The notes under the pieces are model-generated. The model did not search any database, was not told the origin of the DNA, and was given only the letters and a program-made list of their open reading frames with translations. The position numbers and the translations under genes were made by a program. From NCBI RefSeq assembly GCF_000769655.1, contig NZ_CP008887.1, positions 124,001 through 188,000 of the forward strand: a stretch of 64,000 nt of DNA. Reading direction: 5' to 3'. This document shows, one piece after another, positions 46,295-60,490 of the stretch (positions are counted from its first letter, which is position 1; every line of letters starts with the position of its first letter). This DNA is from Thermococcus eurythermalis (lineage in GTDB: Archaea; Methanobacteriota_B; Thermococci; Thermococcales; Thermococcaceae).

Positions 46295-46903
46295 ATGATT
46301 GAAACTGCACTGGGAGTTGCAATAGCGGCTTCGTGTATCATAATCACGATATTTCTAACCAGCAAACTCGGGCCAGAATGGGCGTGGATAAACAGAAAGC
46401 TTATACACTTCAGCATCGTGCCCGCGGCCCTGCTGTTCTACTACGGCATGATTCCAAAGGAAATCTTCAGCCCAGCGGCTGCCCTCTTTGGAATCGTCCA
46501 GCTGGCGACACACCTAAAGCATAAAGAGCTCAGCTGGTACCAGCTCAACCACAACTACGGGGAGGTCTTCTTCGCATTCTCTGCTACGGCCATCACGTTT
46601 TTCCTGCCGAGGGACTACGCAACCGCCCTGCTCCTTGTGATGGCAATCAGCGACGGCGTTACGGGAGTCGTGAGACACTTCTACTTCAGGAGAAACGGGC
46701 TCAAGGTGAAGCTCAAGAAGCACTGGACCGGGAGCCTGGCGTATCTGGCGACGGCCCTCGTGATAGCGTTCATTTTCCTTGAGGGAGAAGCAATAAGAAA
46801 AGTGATATGGGCAGTGGTGCTGATGCTCGCAGAGTACCAGCCATGGGTCGATGACAATCTGGCGGTGCCCCTCGTTGGTAGTCTGCTGTTCCCCCTCTAC
46901 TGA
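46295..46903 (+). CDS. Dolichol/phytol kinase-like membrane protein
   Basis: 202 residues with about six membrane helices. NRKLIHFSIVPAALLFYYG, LVMAISDGVTGVVRHFYF and LKKHWTGSLAYL match the CTP-dependent polyprenol (dolichol, phytol) kinase and CDP-lipid synthase superfamily. A likely role is phosphorylating an isoprenoid alcohol; the substrate is inferred. The longest frame starts at a GTG overlapping the upstream stop, but a TATA-like AGATATTTTAG at about 46248-46258 and GGTGA before the ATG favour MIETALGV. The 3' end overlaps the DUF366 gene by 7 bp. Confidence 0.75.
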   Translation: MIETALGVAIAASCIIITIFLTSKLGPEWAWINRKLIHFSIVPAALLFYYGMIPKEIFSPAAALFGIVQLATHLKHKELSWYQLNHNYGEVFFAFSATAITFFLPRDYATALLLVMAISDGVTGVVRHFYFRRNGLKVKLKKHWTGSLAYLATALVIAFIFLEGEAIRKVIWAVVLMLAEYQPWVDDNLAVPLVGSLLFPLY

Positions 46904-47463
46904 GCCCACCTGACCTTCAGGCTGTCCTTTTTCACCTTTTTGAACTCCTCAACCAGGGCCCTTCCCGTTCTCTCCATGAATTCTTCAACGTCGGTGATGC
47001 CAATTTCCCTGAGACCTGTTGCTTCCACGCCCTCCGGAATTCCCTTTGCCTCGACGTTTATTCCGATGTGAATCTTCACGCTGACCGGCGAGACGGTTGC
47101 TATCGAGATGCTGAGCTTCCTGCCGTTAACGTAGATGTCGTCGCCTTTGCGCATTGTCTTGATGCCGTACTCACCGAGAACCTCACAGAGCCTCGCTATG
47201 AAGAGCTTCTGGAGCGTCGAAGCGAAGAGGGTGTTTACGAGGTCAAAGACCTCTATGATGTAGTGAACCATGTCGTCGCTCTTTATCTCCTTGTTCTGCC
47301 TAAGGTCTTCGATGTCGATCATCTCTTCCACTTTGACGTCGCACTTCCCGCGGAAAACCACGAGCGAGTTGCCGAGCAGGCCGAAGTTTCTGTATGCCCA
47401 GTGGCTACCAATGGCCGAACCGTCGTAGTCAATACGCCTGTCCTTAACTATCAGCAGCTCCAT
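46897..47463 (-). CDS. DUF366 family protein
   Basis: 188 residues matching the archaeal DUF366 family, which has a biotin/lipoate ligase-like fold but no established role. Typical stretches are VKDRRIDYDGSAIGSHWAYRNFG, VVFRGKCDVKVEEMIDIED and DIYVNGRKLSISIAT. It follows the HAD phosphatase gene by 4 bp in the same direction. If it is ligase-like, the probable lipoyl synthase 9 kb away is worth remembering, though no link is shown. Confidence 0.85.
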   Translation of the reverse strand: MELLIVKDRRIDYDGSAIGSHWAYRNFGLLGNSLVVFRGKCDVKVEEMIDIEDLRQNKEIKSDDMVHYIIEVFDLVNTLFASTLQKLFIARLCEVLGEYGIKTMRKGDDIYVNGRKLSISIATVSPVSVKIHIGINVEAKGIPEGVEATGLREIGITDVEEFMERTGRALVEEFKKVKKDSLKVRWAQ

Positions 47464-47467
47464 ACTA

Positions 47468-47944
47468 TCACCCCATTCTTTCGAGGAGTTCCATTAGCTC
47501 TTCAAAGCTTTTTGCATCGACCCACATGTGGATGAAGTCAACGCCAGGAACGGCCATTTTGACACCATCGATGTGAATGGCCCTGTCGTCAATGTAGATG
47601 ATGTCGTCGATATCATAGCCGATTGAACGAAGCTCTTCAATGGTTCTCCGAATCATGTCACCCTTGTCAGGATGGCCCTCAATTTTCGGGAAGACAAAGT
47701 AGTCCCATAAACCAAAGCCCTCGAGAATCGGCCTTACCCTCTCCTCGATGTTCCAGCTCGCAATGCTTAGAACAAACCTTTCGCTCGCCCATTCGAGGAA
47801 CCCGCGGACGCCAGGGAAGAGGCAGAGCTCTTGGCCAAGGGAGTCTGTTAAACAATCACCGCTGAACTCGTAAGGCAGAACTAAAGCAGAAGCGTCCTCA
47901 TGGTCCCAGAGGGTGCTGTCCAAATCGAGAACGAACAGTCTCAT
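47468..47944 (-). CDS. HAD-superfamily phosphatase, MDP-1 type
   Basis: 158 residues with FVLDLDSTLWDHEDAS (nucleophile Asp), VLSIASWNIEERV (motif II Ser), and DIIYIDDRAIHIDGV (motif III/IV), matching magnesium-dependent phosphatase 1. MDP-1 enzymes act on damaged sugars or phosphoproteins; the archaeal substrate is unknown. The ATG follows GGTGATTTTC. It forms a two-gene operon with DUF366 and lies just downstream of the 23S gene end on the same strand, with a TATA-like AAAATTAAAATT in the gap. Confidence 0.85.
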   Translation of the reverse strand: MRLFVLDLDSTLWDHEDASALVLPYEFSGDCLTDSLGQELCLFPGVRGFLEWASERFVLSIASWNIEERVRPILEGFGLWDYFVFPKIEGHPDKGDMIRRTIEELRSIGYDIDDIIYIDDRAIHIDGVKMAVPGVDFIHMWVDAKSFEELMELLERMG

Positions 47945-48023
47945 GAAAATCACCAGGAAAATGTATCGCGGAGAATTTTAATTTTTGCGGGTTGAAACTT
48001 GCAGAAGAGTTGAGTTAAGTCAT

Positions 48024-48051
48024 GATGAGGGCCGTGCATAGGCGAGCTGGT
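48024..48051 (-). other. 23S rRNA processing stem, 3' arm
   Basis: This 28-base segment is a perfect inverted complement of 51109-51136, on the other side of 23S. The two arms form the long helix with a bulge-helix-bulge site cut by the archaeal splicing endonuclease. Confidence 0.8.
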
Positions 48052-48055
48052 CTCT

Positions 48056-51103
<3,048 letters not shown>

Positions 51104-51108
51104 TCTGG

Positions 51109-51136
51109 ACCAGCTCGCCTATGCACGGCCCTCATC
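51109..51136 (-). other. 23S rRNA processing stem, 5' arm
   Basis: Perfect inverted partner of 48024-48051 across the whole 23S gene (28 of 28 bases), forming the precursor helix from which 23S is released. Confidence 0.8.
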
Positions 51137-51201
51137 GTGACCCCTGTTCGGGGTCTCAGGCCCTTCCACCCCGAGCCAAGCTCGGGATGTGCACCTCTTC
51201 G

Positions 51202-51278
51202 TGGTGGACCGGCCGGGATTTGAACCCGGGGCCTCCGGCTTGCAAAGCCGGCGCTCTCCCAGGCTGAGCTACCGGCCC
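51202..51278 (-). tRNA. tRNA-Ala (anticodon TGC)
   Basis: In the 16S-23S spacer. The complement folds as a cloverleaf with acceptor GGGCCGG/CCGGTCC, anticodon loop CTTTGCAAG carrying TGC, T loop GGGTTCAAATCCC and an encoded CCA end. A tRNA-Ala in the rRNA spacer is standard for euryarchaea. Confidence 0.96.
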
Positions 51279-51283
51279 ACTTT

Positions 51284-51326
51284 GGCAGGCCCGACACCCC
51301 TTAAACCCCCCCGGACGGGTTCCCGG
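51284..51326 (-). other. 16S rRNA processing stem, 3' arm
   Basis: This segment between tRNA-Ala and 16S pairs with 52865-52906 upstream of 16S: both carry GGCAGGCCCGACACCCC and CCCCGGACGGG blocks in inverted arrangement, with an unpaired bulge between them. This is the precursor helix for 16S release. Confidence 0.75.
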
Positions 51327-51330
51327 CGAT

Positions 51331-52818
<1,488 letters not shown>

Positions 52819-53200
52819 TGAGCAAGGAGTACGGCCGGTGGAACTCCCCTCAAATGGGGGAGTACCGATTCCCGTCCGGGGGTTTGGTCGGGGTGTCGGG
52901 CCTGCCTTACCCCCGAGGGGTCCGCCTTTCGGCGTTTCCTCGGGAGCGCACCTCGTGTAACCCGGACTGGAGGGCGGGGTTCATCGTTGGGTGCTTTGCA
53001 CCCGTTCCCCCCGACGCCGCCGTCTTGGCGTCCGGGTCTTCGTCGCCCCCTGTTCGGGGGCTCCACCCAATAGGGCTGAACCCCCGCAGTGAAAAATTTT
53101 TGCAAAACCCGTGAGCGGGGAGATTTTTAGAAAAGAACCTGTCAAAAGAGAGAACCAAAATGCACAAAAATAGGCATGAAAATGTTAAAAATTTTTGCAG
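52819..53200 (-). promoter_or_regulatory. rRNA operon leader and promoter region
   Basis: From 52819 to about 53090 is G+C-rich precursor leader containing the 5' arm of the 16S processing stem (52865-52906). The A+T-rich stretch 53085-53200, after the prs stop codon, should hold the rRNA promoter; TATA-like candidates on the minus strand are near 53090-53100 and 53126-53136, and I cannot choose between them. No gene was seen here. Confidence 0.6.
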
Positions 53201-54040
53201 TCAGAAGCGAAGTATTTCCGGGACAACGCTTATCTTCGAGACGGGGGTGGGTATTGTGTTCGTGACGGCGAGCTCATCAACAGCACCGCCAACCCTCTCG
53301 ATGGCACCCTCGGCAAAGACCCCATGGGTGGCCGCAACAAAGACCTTACCCGCACCCATCTCCCTGAGCAGGTTGGCCGCCCTTATCATAGTACCCCCTG
53401 TGCTTATGATGTCATCAACTATAAGCACGTTCTTGCCCTTGACGTCTATGTCCACGGGCCTCATCTCGACCTCGGTAGGTGAGATTCTCCTCTTCTCAAA
53501 GTGGCTATACTCAAGGCCGAGCTCTTCAGCAACTGCCCTAGCCCTCTCGCGGGCGCCTTTATCAGGGGCAAGGACTATCCCCTCACCAAGCTTCTCGCGG
53601 AAGTAGCCCGCTATGACCCTCGCCGGCGAAACGTTGACTCCCTTGCCAGGGAAGTACTTGAGGGTCTCGGGGTTGTGGAGGTCGAAGATGTAGAGTTCAT
53701 CGTAGTAGATGCCGAGCGCCTTCATTATCGCCCTCACGCTCACCGGCTCACCATCCTTCGTGACCCTGTCCTGCCTGCTGTAGGCGAAGTAGGGAACTAC
53801 GGCGCGGAGTTTCGTGAAGCCCTTCTCCCTGAGCGCGTCCCCAATGAGGAGTAGCTCAACGATTTTCTCGTCCTGCGGTGCGAAGGTAGAGCTGACGACC
53901 GTTGCTTCACTACCTGAACCGAGAACCCGGACGTACTTCTCCTCATCCGGGAACTTCTTTATCTCGACGTCAATGATTTCTCCGCCGAGTTCCCTCAGCT
54001 CCGGCTCAAGGTGCTTTCCACCGCTCCCTATGACGAACAT
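53201..54040 (-). CDS. prs: Ribose-phosphate pyrophosphokinase (PRPP synthetase)
   Basis: Makes PRPP, used by PurF and NadC of this window. The 279-residue protein has [34 protein letters not shown] and the PRPP loop [14 protein letters not shown]. The start [15 protein letters not shown] is preceded by GGTGGTTCTC and a TATA element GTTTATAAGTC; a 39-residue upstream extension overlapping the next gene is rejected. It lies just upstream of the rRNA operon on the same strand. Confidence 0.96.
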   Translation of the reverse strand: MFVIGSGGKHLEPELRELGGEIIDVEIKKFPDEEKYVRVLGSGSEATVVSSTFAPQDEKIVELLLIGDALREKGFTKLRAVVPYFAYSRQDRVTKDGEPVSVRAIMKALGIYYDELYIFDLHNPETLKYFPGKGVNVSPARVIAGYFREKLGEGIVLAPDKGARERARAVAEELGLEYSHFEKRRISPTEVEMRPVDIDVKGKNVLIVDDIISTGGTMIRAANLLREMGAGKVFVAATHGVFAEGAIERVGGAVDELAVTNTIPTPVSKISVVPEILRF

Positions 54041-54095
54041 GAGAACCACCCCCTTTGACAGTCTCCTGTCGAATTGGCGACTTATAAACCCACCG

Positions 54096-54803
54096 TCATA
54101 CCAGAAGAACGGCAATGATTCCGGCGAGAAATATTCCGTCGAAGGTCCCCGCACCACCTATGCTCACCATCGGTGCCCCCAGCTTCTTGATTTTGTCCCA
54201 GTTCATCAGGTCTGCCCCTATGAGGACACCCAGCGTCCCGCTGACGTAGGCAACGAGGGTCGGGTTTCCATCACCAAGCAACCAGCCGAGAAGGACGGCA
54301 ATGAGGGGTGGAAACAGCGTCGGCATTGCTATCCCAAGACCCCTAACCGGTCTCGCGACGGCGTTGCTGAGGAGCGAGGCGATGAAAACCGCGAGAAGGG
54401 TGTTCAGGAGAAGGCCGTACTCACCGAGGTAAACGAGGCGGAGTAGCTCGTAAATAGATATGCTCAGCGGGACGAGTGCACCGCCAACGTTGACGGCTAT
54501 GACAGTCTTCCGCTCCTCCCAGTCGAAGTATGGCATCGGGTAGAGGATTCCAAAGAAGCCGATTTCCCGAACCCTAATCACGGGCTCGTAGGTCACTTCC
54601 TCCGCTATGGGTATGTTTATGAAGCTCCCCACGAGCGCGAAAATAAAGAGGGTAATCGCCACACCGGGCGGAAGGCCGAGCCTGTGGAACGCTATGAGAA
54701 CAGCACCCGAGAAGAAAAAGAACGTGAGGACGAAGACAACCGCTATGAGAATCAGAAACGGCCAGGTAAGGGGTGGAAACAGGAAGCGCCTCGCTCTATT
54801 CAT
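54096..54803 (-). CDS. DUF1614 membrane protein
   Basis: 235 residues with seven or so helices; [34 protein letters not shown] and [22 protein letters not shown] are the conserved archaeal DUF1614 blocks. The conserved glycines and acidic residues within helices suggest a transporter or enzyme, but no function is established. The ATG overlaps the end of the ASCH-domain gene by 8 bp, so the two are translated together. Confidence 0.85.
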   Translation of the reverse strand: MNRARRFLFPPLTWPFLILIAVVFVLTFFFFSGAVLIAFHRLGLPPGVAITLFIFALVGSFINIPIAEEVTYEPVIRVREIGFFGILYPMPYFDWEERKTVIAVNVGGALVPLSISIYELLRLVYLGEYGLLLNTLLAVFIASLLSNAVARPVRGLGIAMPTLFPPLIAVLLGWLLGDGNPTLVAYVSGTLGVLIGADLMNWDKIKKLGAPMVSIGGAGTFDGIFLAGIIAVLLV

Positions 54804-55164
54804 CCTTAACCACCACGTTGGCCCAAATCTGAACTCCTTTGGCCATCTCCACTTCCTTGGGCTTCTCAAACTTCTCGGCGTTTTTGAGCACCCACGCGTA
54901 GAGTGGCTTCCCGTTGGAGTACTCACGGAGGAAAGAAACGCTCGCGCGGTGCTTGTCCTCGTGCTCAGCTAACTCCTCCGGCGTGAACGGGCCGAGGACG
55001 TCAACAAGTTCGGCCTTTCCAATGGCCTTTCCGTTGGAGATTATCAGAATCTCGCCCCTAACTCTCGTCCTCGTCTTCCTAATCTCCCACACTTTCTTGC
55101 CCTCAACTATAAGGCTCGCATAGGGTTCTCTCACTATGAGGCCTTTTTTCGTCTCCATCGTCAT
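54796..55164 (-). CDS. ASCH-domain protein
   Basis: 122 residues with the ASCH fold (PUA-like RNA/nucleotide-binding): IVREPYASLIVEGKKVWEIR, RGEILIISNGKAIGKAELVDVLGPFT and YAWVLKNAEKF. ASCH proteins bind RNA or hydrolyse modified nucleosides; the role here is not known. Start is the first ATG (MTMETKKG); the second ATG two codons on is also possible. It is the first gene of the operon with DUF1614. Confidence 0.88.
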   Translation of the reverse strand: MTMETKKGLIVREPYASLIVEGKKVWEIRKTRTRVRGEILIISNGKAIGKAELVDVLGPFTPEELAEHEDKHRASVSFLREYSNGKPLYAWVLKNAEKFEKPKEVEMAKGVQIWANVVVKDE

Positions 55165-55252
55165 CGCTTCCAGTAGGGTTTAGAGGTTATAAAGCCAACG
55201 CTGGGAAAACTTTAAGTCCGCTTTACCGAAGGCACTTGAGGAGGTCGAACCG

Positions 55253-55888
55253 ATGAAGGTCATATGGTACGGTCACGCCTGCTTTTGGGTTGAGACGAAC
55301 GGAGTGAAGATACTGATAGACCCATACCCGGAAGTTGACGACGACCGAATTGGCGAGGTTGACTACATCCTGATAACCCACGAGCACACGGACCACTATG
55401 GAAAGGTCGAGCTCCTGTCAAGGCTCCGCGACGCCACGGTAATAGGCCCCAAGCAGGTCTACCTGATGGCGGTGGCAGATGGCGTTACGAAGGTCAGGGA
55501 AATCGAGGCGGGACAGACGATAGAGCTCGAAAACGGCGTGAAGGTTACGGCCATCTACGTCGAGCACCCGTCGAGCCAGTACCCGCTCGGCTACCTGATA
55601 GAGGGCGACAAGAGGCTCCTCCACCCCGGAGACACCTACGCAGGCCCAGTGTTCCAGAGGCTTCGCGGTAAGGTGGACATCCTGCTCGTCCCGATAAGCG
55701 GTCGCTCAACGGCCAATGCGAGGGAGGCGACGCAGATAGTCGAGGACGTGAGACCGAGGGTGGTAATCCCGATGCACTACGGCGTTTACAACGACGCCGA
55801 CCCGTCGAAGCTGGCCGAGGAGCTCAGGAAGAGGCGCATTTGGGTGCTCTTCAGGGAGCCGAAGCTCTACGAGGAGATGTCCTTCTGA
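55253..55888 (+). CDS. Metal-dependent hydrolase, beta-lactamase superfamily (UPF0173-like)
   Basis: 211 residues. The dinuclear zinc motif is [11 protein letters not shown] near residue 44, with GDTYAG, and IPMHYGVY near residue 176 as the later histidine. [14 protein letters not shown] opens the fold. Substrate unknown. A GGAGGT ribosome site seven bases before the ATG and a TATA-like ACTTTAAGTCC are present. radB follows after nine bases. Confidence 0.9.
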   Translation: MKVIWYGHACFWVETNGVKILIDPYPEVDDDRIGEVDYILITHEHTDHYGKVELLSRLRDATVIGPKQVYLMAVADGVTKVREIEAGQTIELENGVKVTAIYVEHPSSQYPLGYLIEGDKRLLHPGDTYAGPVFQRLRGKVDILLVPISGRSTANAREATQIVEDVRPRVVIPMHYGVYNDADPSKLAEELRKRRIWVLFREPKLYEEMSF

Positions 55889-55897
55889 GGGAAAGGC

Positions 55898-56563
55898 ATG
55901 CTATCCACGGGCTCACGGAAGCTCGACGAACTGCTGGGGGGAGGCTTCGCCCCCGGCGTTCTCACCCAGATTTACGGCCCCTATGCTACCGGGAAGACGA
56001 CCTTAGCCGTTCAAACAGGAATTCTAAGCGGTAAGAAGGTCGCCTACGTGGACACAGAGGGAGGCTTTTCTCCCGAACGGCTGAAGCAGATGGCAGAAGC
56101 GAGAAACCTCGACCCCGAGGAAACACTGTCGCGCTTCATACTCTTTACACCTGCAGACTTCACGGAGCAGAGAAGGGTTATAGGCTCGCTGAAGAAGGTC
56201 GTTGACGAGTCCTTCTCGCTCGTCGTGGTGGATTCCATAACCGCCCACTATAGGGCCGAGGAGAACAGGATGGGCCTCCTGACCGACCTGAGCAGGCAAC
56301 TCCAAGTTCTCCTCTGGATTGCAAGGAAGCAAAACATACCCGTCCTCGTAATCAACCAGGTGCACTACGACAGCCGACTAGAGAGAACGAGGCCAGTTGC
56401 GGAACAAACCCTCGGCTACCGCTGTAAGGACATTTTGAGACTCGACAAGCTCCCGAAGCCGGGCCTAAGACTAGCTATCCTCGAAAGGCACCGCTTCCGC
56501 CCCGAGGGCATAATGGTCTACTTCAGGATTACAGAAAAGGGCATTGAAGACGTTGGTGAATGA
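55898..56563 (+). CDS. radB: DNA repair and recombination protein RadB
   Basis: 221-residue RecA/RadA paralogue of euryarchaea, lacking the N-terminal helix-hairpin-helix of RadA. Walker A is GPYATGKTTLAVQ, Walker B LVVVDSITAHYR, and VLVINQVHYD matches the L2 side region. RadB modulates RadA-driven recombination and binds the Holliday junction resolvase. It is translated shortly after the hydrolase gene. Its 3' end overlaps the convergent DUF234 ATPase gene by 35 bp. Confidence 0.95.
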   Translation: MLSTGSRKLDELLGGGFAPGVLTQIYGPYATGKTTLAVQTGILSGKKVAYVDTEGGFSPERLKQMAEARNLDPEETLSRFILFTPADFTEQRRVIGSLKKVVDESFSLVVVDSITAHYRAEENRMGLLTDLSRQLQVLLWIARKQNIPVLVINQVHYDSRLERTRPVAEQTLGYRCKDILRLDKLPKPGLRLAILERHRFRPEGIMVYFRITEKGIEDVGE

Positions 56564-57938
56564 TATCGCTGAGGTCGAAGGCCAGGACGCCCTCTTTTCT
56601 CAGCTCCTCCTTATCCTCAAGCTCCCTCGCTATAATGCCGAACCTGTAATTCCCTTTGAGCGGGAGAAGTTCCGCTTTCCTCTCAAGGGAATTCAAAACC
56701 TTCCTCGCGTCTCTCAGGCTCAGGTCCCTCCACTTCACCTCGAAGAGAACAACGTTTTTCCGGTCGTAGGCGACCACGTCTATCTCTTCTCCCCCCTGCC
56801 ACCACCTGCCAACGCGCTCGGGCCTGAAGCCGAGGTCGAGCCCTCTCACGAAGTCCAGGGCAATTCTCTCGTAGGTTTTGCCAACGAAGGCAGGAAACTC
56901 AGTTTTAAAGCGCTCGAAGACCCTTCTGGGGTCCTCCTCAAGGGCGGTGTAGTTGTGGTAAACGAAGCGGAACCAGAAGTTGAAGAACTCGTCGCTTATG
57001 CGATAGGCCACCTTCCTCGTCTTCAGCGGGTTCTCGGTGACGGGAACTTCCCTCTTCAGGTACTCGAAGTGGTTCGTCAGCTCGCTGAGGTACTTGCCAA
57101 CGGTGAGGAGCTTCATACCAGTTTTGTCGCTTATCTCCTTGGGCGTAACGTAGCCGAGGCTGACCGCTTCGAGGATTGAGAAGTGAGCGCGGTAGAACCT
57201 GCCGAACTCCAGCTTGAGGACGTTTAAACCTTCTTCCCTCAGAGGGGCGAACTCGTCGAAGAATAGCGCCTTCAGAGCCTCAAGAGAGCCTCCATGGTAG
57301 TAGCGCGGGACGTAGAGGAGGTACCTTGGCATTCCGCCCAAAGCCGAGTACAGCTCAACGAAATCCTTCGGTGGAACATCAACAAGAGAGCGCACGAAGT
57401 TAAATGAAGTCCAGAAGTCAAAGGGCTTCAGCTTAACCCACTCGTCCACCCTGCCGAAGAGGGGCTCTTTTCTGTCCATGAAGATGCGCTTAATCATGCC
57501 GACGTACGAGCCTATGACTATAAGCATGAGGTTTGAGGTCTCCTTTTTCTCGTCCCAGAGCCTCTGGAGGGAGGAGAAGAAAGAAGGTTTAACCGTCCTG
57601 AAGTTCTGGAACTCGTCGAAGACCACAACAAGCTTTCTCTCCCGCGAGTAGTCGAGCAGGAACTCAACCAGCTCCTCCAGGGAGCCGAACTTTGGTTTCA
57701 CGTAAGGGGGAAGGTAGCGGGAAAGCTTCTCCTCAATCTCGCGCGAGTACTCCTCGAGGAGCAACGCTTCGTCCTTCTCGCCAACGAAGAAGTAGAGGCC
57801 AAGTTTATCACTCAGGAACTCCCTGGCCAGGGCTGTCTTTCCAACCCGCCTCCTGCCGTAAATTACGAGAAAGCTTGAGCCAGGAAAGGAGTAAACCTCG
57901 TTGAGCTTCTCAAGCTCGCGTTCCCTGTCGTAAAACAT
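56529..57938 (-). CDS. Archaeal AAA ATPase with DUF234 domain
   Basis: 469 residues. FYDRERELEKLNEVY and Walker A GRRRVGKTALAREF, Walker B VVVFDEFQNFRTV, sensor VIGSYVGMIKRIF, then a winged helix (GYVTPKEISDKTGMKLLTVGKYLSEL) and a C-terminal DUF234 nuclease-like part (EEIDVVAYDRKNVVLFEVKWRD). This is a large archaeal family of unknown role, related in style to the DUF4143 ATPase at 7.7 kb. The ATG follows GGTGGGTAAT. Confidence 0.88.
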   Translation of the reverse strand: MFYDRERELEKLNEVYSFPGSSFLVIYGRRRVGKTALAREFLSDKLGLYFFVGEKDEALLLEEYSREIEEKLSRYLPPYVKPKFGSLEELVEFLLDYSRERKLVVVFDEFQNFRTVKPSFFSSLQRLWDEKKETSNLMLIVIGSYVGMIKRIFMDRKEPLFGRVDEWVKLKPFDFWTSFNFVRSLVDVPPKDFVELYSALGGMPRYLLYVPRYYHGGSLEALKALFFDEFAPLREEGLNVLKLEFGRFYRAHFSILEAVSLGYVTPKEISDKTGMKLLTVGKYLSELTNHFEYLKREVPVTENPLKTRKVAYRISDEFFNFWFRFVYHNYTALEEDPRRVFERFKTEFPAFVGKTYERIALDFVRGLDLGFRPERVGRWWQGGEEIDVVAYDRKNVVLFEVKWRDLSLRDARKVLNSLERKAELLPLKGNYRFGIIARELEDKEELRKEGVLAFDLSDIIHQRLQCPFL

Positions 57939-58244
57939 ATTACCCACCGAGTATATTACTGAATGAGTAATATTTAAGGGTTGTGGGGAATCAAAGCCAA
58001 GACTAACAAGCTCGGCACGCCCCTAAGCCACGAAGTTACCAAACGTTTTTGAGAGCTATCTTCAAACACCCGCATATGAACTCCCCAGAAACCGAAAGAA
58101 CACACCAGAGAAAAAGGCTCAAGTTACCGGTTCTTCCCGGCGGCAGGAATCTACCCCCGAGGACATTGAAAAGACCATAAGCCTCGGCCAGGGTAGTGAG
58201 ATAGTAGAGGAAATGAGAGTAAAGAAAACGGGAAGAGAGCGCCT
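57939..58244. other. Intergenic region with a start-less open frame
   Basis: Beyond the promoter of the DUF234 ATPase (TATA-like TAAATATTAC on the minus strand) no complete gene is seen. The plus strand keeps one frame open from about 58031 to a stop at about 58258, including STPEDIEKTISLGQGSEI, but with no usable start codon or ribosome site. It may be the tail of a decayed gene, overlapping the FAU-1 3' end. Confidence 0.25.
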
Positions 58245-59660
58245 TCAAATCCTCTCGTAGACCTCCTGTGTAATCCTCAGCACGGCCTTGTAGAGCTTCT
58301 CGCTTATTATACCCTCCTCGTAGTGTTCCGCTAACTTCTCCTTGTCGATTATCTCCTTCGTTCCATCTGGCCATTTAACGATGTCAACCTCGAGGTCAAC
58401 GTAGCGCGCTCCATCGGGGTAAATCTCAACGGGAGTGTTGATGTTGTAGTACTCGCCCTTCAGGTTGCCGTTCTTGTCGTAGTAGCGGTGCACGAACCAC
58501 CACTTGCCGGCCTCAATCTCTGTTATGGCGTAGTCGCCGAACTCTATCGGCAGGTCGAGGCCGTCGTAGAACTTACCGGGCTTGAGGTGCCTCTTTATCG
58601 TGACCTTGAGCGGGTTGTGGCTGACCTCCAGAACTTCTCCCGGCCCAATCCTTATCCTCTGACCGTCGGGCTTGACGTGGTCGAGGCTGAAGAGCCAGCC
58701 CCTCCTCGGCCCCTTGTTCTCTATCAGAGCCTCCCAGAAGCCCCGGTTCACCTTCATCCTCTGGCCGGGAACCTTGGCGAGGATTCCCTCCGCTATCTCA
58801 ACCGCGAAGCCGAGTTCGGGGTCTTTAGCCTTGAGCTGGTGGTGGCCCTCCACGGTCGGGACGACCTTGTTCCTTATCTCGTCGAGCTTCTTCTTGGCAC
58901 CGCCACCGAACTCGACCTCGTAGATGTTCCTGCCCTCGATGATGAGCGACGGCGCGAAGTAGGTGTCAGCCTTGGCCAGTCTGTCGGCGAGCTTTGAAAG
59001 CCTGACTATCTCGTCCCTCAGGGTGTTCCAGTCCTTGTAGGCCGCGGCGGTTCTCCAGAGGATTCCCCACTCGCCGAGGTCTATGCTCAGGCCGAGGATT
59101 CTGAGCCTCTCGCGCTCCTGGTTGTCCCTTATCTTCCTCGAAATCTTCACGTGCCTCTGGGCCCCTATCGGCTTGGGAATCAAAACGGCGTAGTCGCCTG
59201 GAATAGTTAGGGTAGTGCTGAGGTGTGGCAGGAGGTTGTGCTTCTTCACCTGAACGAGAACCTCGTCCCCTTCGTTCGCCCTCGGGAGCTCGTTCTTGGG
59301 GAGGGTTCCTATCGCGCTCCCGAGGTCAACGTAAACGTACCGCTCATCAACCTTAACAACGAGACCCTTGTAGATGCCGTAAAGCTGGTAGGGAAGTCTC
59401 CTGAAGAAAACATCAATCAGCTCCTCCTCCAGGACGGCCTTGGCCTCCTCAACGGCGTTTCCAACGAGAACGACGCCGTGCCTGTCCTTCTTATCGTAGA
59501 TGTCAACGTCGAACTCGTCGTAGGTCTTCTCAAGGCCGAAGCGCTCGACTATCTTGTTGCTCGGCTGGCTTATGCCGAAGCCCCTGTCGAGGAAGAGTTT
59601 CGTTAGGGCCGTTGAGTAGATGCCCCGAATCCTAACCGTAAGCCCTGTGTCTGTAGACAC
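58245..59660 (-). CDS. FAU-1 RNase E/G-like RNA-binding protein with DUF402 domain
   Basis: 471 residues resembling the AU-rich RNA-binding protein FAU-1 of Pyrococcus furiosus. An S1-like RNase E/G N-terminus ([28 protein letters not shown]) is followed by a middle domain and a C-terminal DUF402 ([41 protein letters not shown]). FAU-1 has been reported to process 5S rRNA precursors. Start chosen is GTG at VSTDTGLTV, after GGTGGTGAAG; an upstream GTG would add three residues. It overlaps the end of the coiled-coil gene by about 29 bp. Confidence 0.9.
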   Translation of the reverse strand: MSTDTGLTVRIRGIYSTALTKLFLDRGFGISQPSNKIVERFGLEKTYDEFDVDIYDKKDRHGVVLVGNAVEEAKAVLEEELIDVFFRRLPYQLYGIYKGLVVKVDERYVYVDLGSAIGTLPKNELPRANEGDEVLVQVKKHNLLPHLSTTLTIPGDYAVLIPKPIGAQRHVKISRKIRDNQERERLRILGLSIDLGEWGILWRTAAAYKDWNTLRDEIVRLSKLADRLAKADTYFAPSLIIEGRNIYEVEFGGGAKKKLDEIRNKVVPTVEGHHQLKAKDPELGFAVEIAEGILAKVPGQRMKVNRGFWEALIENKGPRRGWLFSLDHVKPDGQRIRIGPGEVLEVSHNPLKVTIKRHLKPGKFYDGLDLPIEFGDYAITEIEAGKWWFVHRYYDKNGNLKGEYYNINTPVEIYPDGARYVDLEVDIVKWPDGTKEIIDKEKLAEHYEEGIISEKLYKAVLRITQEVYERI

Positions 59661-60363
59661 CTTCACCACCCCTCATCTTCTTCTCCACCACTCCAATGAG
59701 CGCCAGTCCCTCAAGGATTTCCTCAGTGTCTCGCACCCCGCTGAGCTTCTCCACGTTTCTCGCCTCAACCCAGAGCAGGCCCTTGGAGTGCCATTCGAGC
59801 AGGGCCCTCTCGACGCGGTGAACGTCTGAGGAATGAGCGTAGAGCCTGTAAACGAAGCGAACGAGCGTGTCGAGCCTCTCCTCAAGGTACCTCGTTCTGT
59901 GGACTTCCTCCAGTATGCCAACGGGAACCTTTTTGTGGTTTTCGCCCAGGAATGCCAACCCCTCAACCTCGGCCGAGAGCTCGCCTATCGCCTTCCTCAC
60001 CGCGTAGTCGTAGAGCCTGTGAAACTGGACCAGCCTGTCGAAGGAAGCCTTCAACCTCGCCCGCGAGTTGAAGTCGTCACCGCGGAGGAGCGAGAGGACT
60101 TCCTCAAGGCGGAACTTCATCTGGTGCTCGTTCTTGTAAAGCTCCTTCGAGAGCTCCTCAAGCCTCCCGCCGAACTTCGCCAGCTCACGGTAGAGCGACG
60201 AGGCCCTCTCAAGCTTCTCGGCCGAGAGCTCGTGCAGTGACCTGAGGACAGCCTCGAGCTCCTCAGCGCCCTTCTCACCGTAGAGCTCGGAGAACTTTGA
60301 TTCAAAACGGGAGTGAAGCCTCTCAAGCTCCCCGAGAAGTGACCTGAGCTCGTCAACGTCCAT
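59632..60363 (-). CDS. Hypothetical coiled-coil protein upstream of FAU-1
   Basis: 243 residues, rich in Leu, Glu and Arg, with long heptad-like helices over residues 1-110 ([34 protein letters not shown]) and a winged-helix-like C-terminal end ([20 protein letters not shown]). I do not recognise the family. The stop lies inside the FAU-1 start region, so the genes are translationally coupled, suggesting a common role in RNA metabolism. Confidence 0.75.
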   Translation of the reverse strand: MDVDELRSLLGELERLHSRFESKFSELYGEKGAEELEAVLRSLHELSAEKLERASSLYRELAKFGGRLEELSKELYKNEHQMKFRLEEVLSLLRGDDFNSRARLKASFDRLVQFHRLYDYAVRKAIGELSAEVEGLAFLGENHKKVPVGILEEVHRTRYLEERLDTLVRFVYRLYAHSSDVHRVERALLEWHSKGLLWVEARNVEKLSGVRDTEEILEGLALIGVVEKKMRGGEGVYRHRAYG

Positions 60364-60490
60364 CCCCGAAACCCCCTAATGTAGGAGTTGGCCGTAGGCC
60401 TACTTTTACTTTTCGATTGGCGGAGTTAAACGAAACCGCTTACCCGAAAGCCTTTTTTAAAAGGACAGTGTATCAGAGTACGGTGTTGCC

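Noticed and set aside
48021-48035. ATGATGA at 48023, resembling a C box of a guide RNA
   Set aside because: It is part of the 23S processing stem, fully paired with 51109-51136, and no D box at correct spacing follows.
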